From contig NZ_JAMXAY010000029.1 of assembly GCF_025460835.1 (NCBI RefSeq), forward strand, positions 1 to 64,000: DNA of 64,000 bases. The letters run 5' to 3'. Made by a program: the position numbers and the translations under genes. Positions 18,728-28,100 of this stretch are shown piece after piece. Origin of the DNA: Parapedobacter soli (lineage in GTDB: Bacteria > Bacteroidota > Bacteroidia > Sphingobacteriales > Sphingobacteriaceae). The first letter of the stretch is position 1, and each line of letters opens with the position of its first letter. The notes below the pieces were generated by a model that had not been told where the DNA came from, did not search any database, and saw only the letters and a program-made list of their open reading frames with translations.

Positions 18728-20317
18728 ATGAAAAAATGGTATAAATTCATGATGGTGGCCTGCTTAGCAGTGGCTACTCTCGCATGTCAGAAGAAATGGG
18801 ATGAACACTTCAAAGGTGACGGCGATACCGACAGCATCGTGTCGCCGCTCAATTTGCTGGAGTATCTCCAATCCGTACCCGAGTACAGCCGTTTCGTCGA
18901 AAAATTGGAAGAATTGGAAATTGCCGATGAATTGACGCGCGACCAGAACCTCTCGATATGGGTGGTGGCAAACGATCAGATGGATCGGTTGGCCACACTG
19001 GGCTTTGACGAACAGTACGTGATGGCCTATCACATCAACTACCTGAGCTTTGATTATACGAAGCTGCGGTCGGGCCTGCGGTTGCAGACCCTCAACGGCA
19101 AGTACATCCAGGTAACGCGAACGGATGATGAAATCCAGGTAGGCGACTCCTACGTGACCAAGGGCAACCAGCTGTGCCGGAACGGCGTAGTGCACGAAAT
19201 AAACGAGCTGATGTTGCCCGAAGAGAGCATCTATGACTACCTCTTGGCCCTCGGTGAAGATTATTCCATCATCCGCGACTCGGTGCTGGCGCTCAACGAT
19301 ACGATTTTCGATATGGAAAACAGCATCCCGATTGGAGTGGATCCCACCGGCAACACGCTGTATGACTCGGTGTTCGTGATCAGTAACCCGATTTTCGATG
19401 CGGCCAACATCCGTTCCGAATTCGCGCAAGTGACCATGTTTTTGCCCAGCAATGCGGTTATCGAGCAATGTTTTGCAGACCTGGGCCGGCTCTATGAACA
19501 GTTTGGCAAAGACTTCCTTCCGGAAGACAGCCTGATTGCCTACCAGTGGATACGTGACGCGTCCTTCTATGATTACGTATTGGACTATTACGGCAGCGAA
19601 CGGGATTTGGTATCGGCGCTCGGAAAGCTGTGGCGCACCGACGTACAGCAGGTTGATCCCAATTTCCGCCGCATGAGCAATGGCAGGATCTATGAAGTCA
19701 CCCACCTCAAGATCCCGAACAACGTGCATATCCAGATGATTAAGCAACTCTTCCATTACTGGGAGTTCGTGCCCGACGAGGAAAAGGCGGAGCTGTTTAC
19801 CTTGAATAACGTGACCGAGGTGCTCCCGACGAACCGGGACAACGTCAGTTTCCCGTCCATCGGCATCGACTCGTGGACCTATCGGACGCTGATTGTGCGG
19901 GGTGCATTGATTCCCGGCAAACCCCTGAGCATCGATTTCACTCCCATTATGCTCGAAAATAATCCCGATGGGACGACCGGTTACCGCGTGGTGGAAGTAC
20001 CTCCGGGTGAATACAACCTCTATATGGGTTTCCGTTCGAGCGGGCACCCTTTCGTAAACATTTATGTGGATGGGAAATTAATCGGGAACTCGCTCAATGT
20101 GGTTCCGTCTACGCCGTGGAACTACGACCGATCCACCAACACCGTATCCGGCACGCGCTACAACGGATGGGGTGGCCTGGTTGGCCCGGTTGTCATCGAC
20201 GGCGATGCGATACGGAGTTTCAGGATAAAAGTTGAATTTGCCGGATTGAGTAGTGGAACTGTCGAAATGATAGAACCCTACCACTGGGCATTGGTACCTA
20301 CCCAAAATAACTATTAA
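18728..20317 (+). CDS. FAS1-related lipoprotein with C-terminal beta-sandwich-like domain
   Basis: A predicted lipoprotein (ACLAVATLAC lipobox region, mature Cys about residue 20) with the same layout as the preceding gene product. A first FAS1-like unit (about 40-165) ends NGVVHEINELMLPE. A second (about 170-345) has VTMFLPSNAVIEQCF and ends GRIYEVTHLKIPNN. A C-terminal beta-rich region (about 385-529) follows with PPGEYNLYMGFRSSGHPFVNIYVDGKL, typical of carbohydrate-binding sandwiches that hold a ligand on a loop face. No catalytic motif was recognised. It lies 11 bases after the previous gene and 5 bases before the next SusC gene, so it is surely in the same transcript. A role as surface glycan-binding protein is inferred from position and architecture. 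Confidence 0.75.
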   Translation: MKKWYKFMMVACLAVATLACQKKWDEHFKGDGDTDSIVSPLNLLEYLQSVPEYSRFVEKLEELEIADELTRDQNLSIWVVANDQMDRLATLGFDEQYVMAYHINYLSFDYTKLRSGLRLQTLNGKYIQVTRTDDEIQVGDSYVTKGNQLCRNGVVHEINELMLPEESIYDYLLALGEDYSIIRDSVLALNDTIFDMENSIPIGVDPTGNTLYDSVFVISNPIFDAANIRSEFAQVTMFLPSNAVIEQCFADLGRLYEQFGKDFLPEDSLIAYQWIRDASFYDYVLDYYGSERDLVSALGKLWRTDVQQVDPNFRRMSNGRIYEVTHLKIPNNVHIQMIKQLFHYWEFVPDEEKAELFTLNNVTEVLPTNRDNVSFPSIGIDSWTYRTLIVRGALIPGKPLSIDFTPIMLENNPDGTTGYRVVEVPPGEYNLYMGFRSSGHPFVNIYVDGKLIGNSLNVVPSTPWNYDRSTNTVSGTRYNGWGGLVGPVVIDGDAIRSFRIKVEFAGLSSGTVEMIEPYHWALVPTQNNY

Positions 20318-20322
20318 CAGCT

Positions 20323-23300
20323 ATGATCGTGAACACTTTTTTCAATAATAAGCAGACAAGACGCCGCCTCCTTTTCTGGGTAGCCTCGTTATGCGGGTTA
20401 GGATCCCTTGCCATGCCGGCGTATGCCCAGCAGGACAGCGTGGTGTTGACCGGACAGGTGATGAGCGGTTTTGACGGTGCACCACTCACGGATGTGGTGG
20501 TGTCTATACCGGGTTCCGACCAGGTTGCCCAAACCGATGGGAACGGGAAGTACCGCCTGACACTGCCCGCCGAGGCAGTGGAAGTGATGTTCTGGATGCC
20601 GGGGTATTACAGTGCCACGCTGCCTATACTGGGGCGCCGCAACATCGTGGTTACCTTGGTGCCGGATAGCCGCGTGAAATACTACGATGGCGAGCCGGCC
20701 CAGCACCCGCTACACCGCGTCGGGGACGCCCTTTACCAACGCGATTTCCGGTTGGGGGCCGTATCGCTTGAGCAAGCGATCCAGGGGCAGTTTGCTGGGC
20801 TGAATGTGATCCGCAAGGGCGGCATGCCCGGCGACGGCGCAGCAATGCACTTCCGTGGCATACGGTCGTTCGAAGGAACGAATACACCGCTGGTAGTACT
20901 AAACGGCGTACCTTATATGCCGGATGCCGGTTTATCGCCTATCATTGGGGGCTACTCCGCCAACCCTTTCAACCCGTTCCACATCCGTGACATACACCAC
21001 GTGCGCCTGCTCAAGGGGGCCGAAACCGCTTTATATGGCTCGCTGGGGTCTAACGGCGTGTTGCTAATCGAAACATCGGCACCGGAAGATATGGAAACGG
21101 TGATCGAGTTTTCCGGGCATTACGGCGTGGCGCAAAACCGGGCAACACTGCCCGTATTGAATACACACGATTTTAAAAGCCTGATCGGCGACGTGGGTTT
21201 AACCCAGTTTGAAGACATGGCAGACCTGCTCAATTTCTTCCCTTTTCTGCGCGATGATCCAGGTTATTACTACAACTTTTTGTATAATGCCGAGAGCGAC
21301 TGGCAGGGTATGATTTACCGCCCCGCTTTCGTAACCGACAACCACCTGCGGGTGAAAGGCGGTGATGCGGTGGCCAAGTATAACCTTTCGCTGGGTGTAA
21401 CCAACCAGGGCGGCACCTTAGACAACAGCGTACTCACACGCTATTCCACGCGGCTGAACGCATCGGTGGGCCTGGGCCGGAAAATAGATCTCCTCGGAAC
21501 GGTCGGCTTGTCGTACCTTACCGGCAACCTGCACGAGCAGGGGATGCTGCAGGCAACAAACCCTATCCTGACCGCCTTGAACAAAGCGCCGATCCTGAGT
21601 CCGTATACCAAAGACGAATACAACAACGAACTGCCCACTTACGATGTGGTGCGGCAATTCAATATCAGTAATCCGCTGGCCGTACTTCATACCACCCGGA
21701 TCAGGTCGGATGTGTATGATGTGTTTGTGAATGCCGGATTGAATTACCGGCCGAATGCCGATTGGACCCTCGGCACCACGTTCGGTGTTTACACCAACTA
21801 CACCCGGCAGTCTACGTTCATCCCCGGCCTGTCCAGCCGGTCCATTGTTCCGCTGGAAAACGGTATCGCGCTCAACACCTCACGCAGCGGCTCGGGGCAG
21901 GTTTCCAATCTGTTCTACCGCCTCAGTGCGCAGTACGAAAAGCAATTGGGTGCCAACCGGGTGGAAGCCGGTGGTGGCTATCAGTTGATGGTGGTGCGCA
22001 ACGAGTTTGATGCAGGCCGCGGGCGGAATACCAGCTCCGACTTTTACCGCACCCTGAGCCACGTGAGTGTGGATGGGCGAGCGTTCTGGGGGTTCAATGA
22101 ACCGTGGAACTGGATGAGCACGTATGCGTACGGGCGTTACCACTGGCACAACCTGCTTTCCTTTTCAGCCTACCTCTCGGTAGACGGTGCTTCGTCCACC
22201 GGCGCGGCAGCCGATCGGTTTGGGTTCTTCCCCGGCGGCGAAGTGCGCTGGCAACTCGCCAACCTCGAAGGGATGAAAGCCAACCGGTGGTTAGACCAAC
22301 TCGATATCCGGATAGGCTATGCGCTTACCGGCAACAGCCAGTACTCATCAAAGCTGAGCCAGCCCGCTTACACCAGCCAACTGTACCGCCAGCTTTCGGG
22401 CATTATTGTGGGAAACATACCGAATAACAGCCTCCGTTGGGAAGACAACCGGAATTTCGATGCTGCGATTGACTTGGGTGTCCTCAACAAGCGGATCCGT
22501 GCGTCGCTGGGTTATTACCAGACCCGTTCAACGAACCTCGTCCAAGCCCGTGGCGCATCGCCTGTCGCCGGTCTCGGCTTCCAGTATGTAAACGGTGGCG
22601 AGATCAGCAACCGCGGGTTTGAAGTGGACGTGTCGGCCGCATTGATCGAAAAGCGCGATGTGGCTCTCACCGTCGGTGGAACCTTTTCGACCTACAACAG
22701 CGAGGTGGCAAGTCTGGGTGGCGATCAGCAGCGCATCCATGAACTGGCCGACGGGGTTGCGATGATTTCGGCCGTTGGCCAAGCACCGTATGCGTTTTAC
22801 GGATTTGAGGCGAACGAAGTCATGCCATCGGCCAGTGCCGCAGCGGCAGCCGGTCTGGTGGATTTCAAGGGGCTTCCTTTTAGTGCCGGCGATATCCGCT
22901 TTACCGATCGTAACGCCGATGGTGTGATCGACAGGGCCGACCGCACGGTTATCGGCGATCCCACCCCAGATTTCTTCGGAGGCGCTTATTTCGATGTGCG
23001 CTATAAGCAGCTATCACTAACCGGCCATTTCAACTTCAGCTACGGCAACGAAATTTACAATGGTGTGCGCCGGAATTCTGAATCGATGGAGAGCTATGCC
23101 AACCAGTCGACCGCCGTGTTGCGCCGTTGGAAGGCAGATGGACAGGTTACCGACATTCCACGTGCCGAATACGGCGACCCCATGGGGAATGCTCGGTTTT
23201 CATCGCGCTGGATCGAAGACGGTTCATTTCTCCGGCTGGCGAACTTAACCCTGCGTTATCGGGTGGAAAATGCACGGATACAGGTGCTCAATGGTGCCGA

Positions 23301-23457
23301 AATCTATGTGGTGGGTGAAAACTTGGCTACATGGACCAAATACCTGGGCTTCGACCCCGAAACCACCTATGGAAGCAACCCGATGTATATGGGGCTCGAC
23401 TACGGGAATTTGGCCCAACCCCAAACATTCAGGGCGGGGATTAATTTGACATTCTAA
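20323..23457 (+). CDS. Divergent SusC-like outer-membrane transporter lacking a clear TonB box
   Basis: A SusC-family barrel (signal peptide to about residue 36, regulatory-like sandwich about 43-110, plug about 150-265, barrel ending RAGINLTF). It departs from the family where the TonB box should be: after LVPDSRVKYYDGEPAQ there is no VVVGYG-like stretch. The usual IRVRG and YVVDG plug motifs read MHFRGIRSFEG and VVLNGVPY, and TTKKG is replaced by ETSAPED. The rest, including DIRFTDRNADGVIDRADRTVIG and the C-terminal SWIEDGSFLRLANLTLRY, is standard. It pairs with the SusD gene 13 bases downstream. It may use a non-standard TonB contact or serve a partly different task; it is not broken. Confidence 0.88.
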   Translation: MIVNTFFNNKQTRRRLLFWVASLCGLGSLAMPAYAQQDSVVLTGQVMSGFDGAPLTDVVVSIPGSDQVAQTDGNGKYRLTLPAEAVEVMFWMPGYYSATLPILGRRNIVVTLVPDSRVKYYDGEPAQHPLHRVGDALYQRDFRLGAVSLEQAIQGQFAGLNVIRKGGMPGDGAAMHFRGIRSFEGTNTPLVVLNGVPYMPDAGLSPIIGGYSANPFNPFHIRDIHHVRLLKGAETALYGSLGSNGVLLIETSAPEDMETVIEFSGHYGVAQNRATLPVLNTHDFKSLIGDVGLTQFEDMADLLNFFPFLRDDPGYYYNFLYNAESDWQGMIYRPAFVTDNHLRVKGGDAVAKYNLSLGVTNQGGTLDNSVLTRYSTRLNASVGLGRKIDLLGTVGLSYLTGNLHEQGMLQATNPILTALNKAPILSPYTKDEYNNELPTYDVVRQFNISNPLAVLHTTRIRSDVYDVFVNAGLNYRPNADWTLGTTFGVYTNYTRQSTFIPGLSSRSIVPLENGIALNTSRSGSGQVSNLFYRLSAQYEKQLGANRVEAGGGYQLMVVRNEFDAGRGRNTSSDFYRTLSHVSVDGRAFWGFNEPWNWMSTYAYGRYHWHNLLSFSAYLSVDGASSTGAAADRFGFFPGGEVRWQLANLEGMKANRWLDQLDIRIGYALTGNSQYSSKLSQPAYTSQLYRQLSGIIVGNIPNNSLRWEDNRNFDAAIDLGVLNKRIRASLGYYQTRSTNLVQARGASPVAGLGFQYVNGGEISNRGFEVDVSAALIEKRDVALTVGGTFSTYNSEVASLGGDQQRIHELADGVAMISAVGQAPYAFYGFEANEVMPSASAAAAAGLVDFKGLPFSAGDIRFTDRNADGVIDRADRTVIGDPTPDFFGGAYFDVRYKQLSLTGHFNFSYGNEIYNGVRRNSESMESYANQSTAVLRRWKADGQVTDIPRAEYGDPMGNARFSSRWIEDGSFLRLANLTLRYRVENARIQVLNGAEIYVVGENLATWTKYLGFDPETTYGSNPMYMGLDYGNLAQPQTFRAGINLTF

Positions 23458-23470
23458 AAAACGAATAACG

Positions 23471-25081
23471 ATGAAATTACAGATCATTATCCCATGCATG
23501 CTGCTCCTGTTTTCGACAAGCTGTTCGACGTTTTTCGATGTCGAATCAGATGACCTCTTGAAGGAAGAAGCGTACATCGGTGAAGGGAATGAACTTTACT
23601 CCGGTTACATGGGCATTGCCGCCAAGATGCAGGCGGTGGCAGACCACGCTATCTTTTTATCCGAACTGCGGGGCGATCTGCTGGAACCTACGGCCAACGC
23701 CCCACAAGAACTGTGGGACATCTATAACCACCAGTCGCTGGAAGGAAATGCCTTTGCAGACCCCAAAGGGTATTATGAGGTGATCCTGAATGCGAATAAT
23801 TACATTCACAAAGCACTGGAGTTCCGCACCAACTACCCGCGCGCGGTAGAAGCGGAGCACATCGGCCCGTTGGTGAGTGGAGCCATCCGGTTCAAGGTAT
23901 GGGCTTACCTCATGCTGGGGAAGCTGTACGGCGAAGCCGCCTACACCGATGAACCCCACATCGAATTGGAAGGACTCGCGTCGTTACCTGTGCTCACCAT
24001 CGATGAGCTGTTCCCGCGGTTGATCCAACTGATGGAAGCGGGTACCAATGGCATCCACGGCCGAACGGTGCTGAACTGGGGTAACATCTTGTATCCCGGG
24101 GTCAACGTTCAAGAGCAAGACTTGGTGTGGAACATGATCTGCCCATCGCCCGAGCCGTTGCTCATGGAGCTCTACCTCTGGACCGGGCAGTACAGCCGGG
24201 TAGTCGAAATCGGGATGCCTTTGATTGCGACTACCAATTACTTAATTGATAACAATTTCTACAACGGCGAGTGGATAGAGCCGTTTACACGCAACCCGGT
24301 GTCAATGACCCGCGTGTTGATGAACATTGTCCCCTTTGATTTCGAGCGGAACCAGACGAACCGATTGATCCGTTTTTTCTCGAATACGTATCCTTCCGTG
24401 TACTACCTACGGCCCACTGACGTGGCCATGGACCGGTTCAGGCGGCAGGTGCGCCTTGATGGAAACACCATTGGCGATTTCTACCGTGGGCAAAACTATA
24501 CGTTTGCCCTGCAGAACGGCGATTGGGTAATCCGCAAGTTCTCGCGCGATCGCGAATCTGCATCCGAAATCCATAAGAATAACGTACACATTGTGTTGTA
24601 CCGCGACTCCGACTTGCATTTCTTCATCTTGGAAGCCCTCAACCAATTGGAACTGTTTGATGAAGCCGAGGCGTTACTCAACGACGGCATCAACCTCTAT
24701 TTATCGCGCAACGCCGGAAACTTGCAGTACCCCTTCAACAACGAAGTGTGGAACGCCCGGTTGGCAGCTAACTGGGGCATCCGCCGGCGGGTAGACGTAG
24801 GCCCGGTATATCCGCAAGGCCTTTCTAAGAATGACCTGGATACGCCCGAAAAGGTAGCCGCTTACAAGAAGGCAATTGACGAACTGATTGTGGAGGAAAC
24901 CTGCATGGAAAGCGCAGGCGAGGCCCGTTCGTATTTTGCGATGATCCGCATTGCGAGGCGGTGGAACGACCCAACGATCTTGGCCGACCGGGTGAGTGCC
25001 AAGTACGACGAGGGAATGCAACAGGCGATACACGACCAGTTGATGAACCCGGAGAACTGGTTTGTAGATTATCCATTGTAG
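23471..25081 (+). CDS. Divergent SusD/RagB-like lipoprotein
   Basis: The SusD-type partner of the preceding barrel, judged by position, size (536 residues) and a lipoprotein signal (MLLLFSTSC, mature Cys about residue 17) followed by STFFDVESDDLLKEEAY. Helical repeat segments such as FKVWAYLMLGKLYGEAAY and a C-terminal EETCMESAGEARSYFAMIRIARRW correspond to conserved SusD blocks, though the sequence is more distant than the other three SusD proteins in the window. It is followed almost at once by the giant lyase gene, linking this import pair to a secreted pectate lyase. Confidence 0.85.
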   Translation: MKLQIIIPCMLLLFSTSCSTFFDVESDDLLKEEAYIGEGNELYSGYMGIAAKMQAVADHAIFLSELRGDLLEPTANAPQELWDIYNHQSLEGNAFADPKGYYEVILNANNYIHKALEFRTNYPRAVEAEHIGPLVSGAIRFKVWAYLMLGKLYGEAAYTDEPHIELEGLASLPVLTIDELFPRLIQLMEAGTNGIHGRTVLNWGNILYPGVNVQEQDLVWNMICPSPEPLLMELYLWTGQYSRVVEIGMPLIATTNYLIDNNFYNGEWIEPFTRNPVSMTRVLMNIVPFDFERNQTNRLIRFFSNTYPSVYYLRPTDVAMDRFRRQVRLDGNTIGDFYRGQNYTFALQNGDWVIRKFSRDRESASEIHKNNVHIVLYRDSDLHFFILEALNQLELFDEAEALLNDGINLYLSRNAGNLQYPFNNEVWNARLAANWGIRRRVDVGPVYPQGLSKNDLDTPEKVAAYKKAIDELIVEETCMESAGEARSYFAMIRIARRWNDPTILADRVSAKYDEGMQQAIHDQLMNPENWFVDYPL

Positions 25082-25135
25082 CCAATGAAGAAAGAGAACA
25101 TGATGATTTTTTACCAATTATATCAACAATCCGCT

Positions 25136-28100
25136 ATGAAGAAGCTATTGAATGGTACGCTCGGCGCCGTCTTTGCCGTGTGGATGATGCTGCTGCTTGG
25201 CCTGCCGTTGGGTGGGGCCGCACAAACGCCCGCATTCCCTGGGGCGGAAGGTTTCGGCCGTTTTTCGCAGGGTGCACGCGGGCATGCCAATCCGCAGGTG
25301 TATGTGGTAACCAACCTCAACGACAGTGGTCCGGGGTCCTTCCGTGATGCCGTAAGCCAACCCGGTCGTTTTGTGGTGTTTGCCGTAGGAGGGGTTATCA
25401 AGCTGCAGACGCGCTTGGTCATCTCATCCAACACCACCATTGCCGGCCAAACCGCGCCGGGAGATGGAATCGTCGTTTACGGACGGGGCATCTCGTACAG
25501 CGGTGCAGAGCACGTCATCACCCGTTATATGCGGTTCCGCTGCGGCGTCGACAATGGTGCCGGCCGCAACGAGGATGCCCTCAGCATTGCGAACGGACAC
25601 AACATGATTTTCGATCACCTGTCGGTTTCGTGGGGTATTGATGAGGTGTTTTCCATCAATTGGGATAACCGGGGGAGAGACCCAGACAGCATCACCATCC
25701 AGAATACAATTATCGGGCAAGGCGTGCATCGCCACAACCACTCGGCGGGTGGCCTGATGGAACCAGGCGGTAAAGTGAGTATCGTAAAAAGCCTGTACCA
25801 CAGCAACAAAACCCGTAACCCCAAAGTGAAGGGCATCAACGAGTTTGTGAATAACGTGGTGTACAATTTTGGAAACGCCGGAAACGTATACGACCACACG
25901 GTGTCGGGCGACGGGTACATCATGGGCGGGTCGGCCAGCACGTCGCATGTAAACATTGTTAATAATTATTTTATAGCAGGCCCGCATACGCCTAGCAAAA
26001 CCACCCCGTTTTCGCGGGGTACCCCCACGTTCCACGTGTATGCTTCAGGCAACTATTGGGACGGCAACAAAGACGGGGTGTTGAACGGTACATTGGTGCC
26101 GGAAGATCCAACCGGCTACCCCGGTATCGAGCCCGGTAATTTCCAAAGCCAGGCTTATGATTACCCGTATACCGCAAACGCTCTCACGGCCGAGCAGGCC
26201 TACGATTGGGTATTGGCCAATGTGGGTGCCAATTTTCCACGGAGGGACGAGGTGGACCAACTGTTCATTGATGAGTTAGGTTCGATCGGTACGGAAGCGG
26301 CGTATGTATACCGCGAAAGCGACCTGCCGTTTGCGAATGGCGGCGTGGGTGTGGTAGATGGTGCCCCGGCGCCTCTGGACACCGACGGCGACGGGATTCC
26401 CGATGCGTGGGAAGACGCCAACGGGTTGGATAAAAACGACCCTGCGGATGCATTAGCTGAAAGTGATATCGATCCGAATTACCTGAACATCGAAGTGTAC
26501 ATCAACAGCCTCGTAGATGGCGAAGCTCCGGATTTTATCCGGCCGCCATCGCAGATCGTGTTGGCGGCTGAATCAGAGGAAGAACCGGCAAGCAGCACCA
26601 TCACGCTGACGTGGAGCGATAACGGCAACGAATCCGGTTCCATCGTCATCGAGCGCTCGCCAGACGGCGAAACTTATGCGGAAGTAGCCCAGGTGTCTGT
26701 AGGTATCGAAACTTACGCGGACGCTGACGGTACGCTTCCCAACGAGACGTATTATTATCGGCTCAAAATCGTTACCGATGACGGGGAATCGTCGTACGTA
26801 TTCCGATCGGTAACCACCCCGCCCATTCCGACCGCGCCGGAAGCACCGTCGCAGCCCAGCCCGGGCCACGAGTACGGCTATGTGCAGCTTGGAGAGGGAG
26901 GGACGGCGGCACTCCGTTGGCAAGGCTCAGACAATACCGATACGTATACCGTCTATTTCGGTAATACAGAAGCCGCATTGACCCAAGTGGCCGAAGTGGC
27001 CAGCTCGGACGAGCTGGAGCACGTGTTGACGGGCTTGGCTGCCGGCCAGACCTATTATTGGCGGGTGGATGCAGGTAACGACAAGGGCGTGGCTACCGGA
27101 GCCGTATGGTCCTTCCGCGTGACGCCGGAGATTGCGCCGGGCTTGATCGGGTATTGGTCGTTTGATGAAGAAGAAGGTGCCGAGTTGCAAGACCAGTCGA
27201 CCTTTGCCAACCATGGCCTGTTGGGTACGGACGATGTGAGCCAGGTGCGGGTTCCGGGTGTGATGGGCGGGGCCATCGATTTGGCTACCGTGGATCATAG
27301 CAGTTACCCGATGAGCATTCCCCATGCCGATCACCTCTACTTGGGGCAATCGTCTTTTTCCATCTCGTTTTGGCTGAAAGGGGGAAGTGCCAACCTGCCA
27401 CCAGACAACAACAGCAGTGCGTACATCCTCTGCAAAGGTTCCATTACGCGGAATGCCGCAACGGGCGCTACCGGAAAAAGAGTCAATATTGAACTGAAGA
27501 ACAACCAATTCCGGTTTGCTATAGATGATGACATTGTAAAGGACGAAGTGAGTATCGATGGCCAGCCATTTTTCGTAGACGAATGGGTACACGTAGTGGT
27601 CATCCGCGACATCGAATCGGGTGAACTGCGCGTATACCGCAACGGCGAGGCGGTCGGTCAGACGGCCATCAATTCCCAAGCCAGCATCGGCGAAGACAGC
27701 GACCTAGTTGTCGGCAACATCGGTGAGTATGAGTTTCTGGATTCGCAGAATGCATCGGCGCCCTATACCGGACAACTGGATGAACTCCGGATTTTCAACC
27801 AGGCGCTGAGCCTGCAACAAGTACAAGAAGAATACGCCCGCGGGGTGGGGCTGCAAAAAGTGAATACGCCCATGCCCGAAAGCGGCCAGCGGACGGAGGA
27901 ACCGGACCACGTGGAGGTTTCCTGGGCGGGTGGCGTGCTGGCCGAGAAATTCATCGTGTATTTAGGAACCGATGAGAATGCGCTCCAACAACAAGCCGAA
28001 CTGGCACCCGATCAATTTTCCTATACGTTTGACGGCTTGCAGCCGGAGTCGACTTACTATTGGCGGGTGGACGCGGTGGCTGCCGATGAAGTGGCAGAAG

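Noticed and set aside
17121..20047. Long minus-strand open frames of 339 and 427 codons opposite the two FAS1 genes
   Set aside because: They mirror the codon structure of clear plus-strand genes, give low-complexity, unfamiliar proteins, and lack signal peptides or domains.
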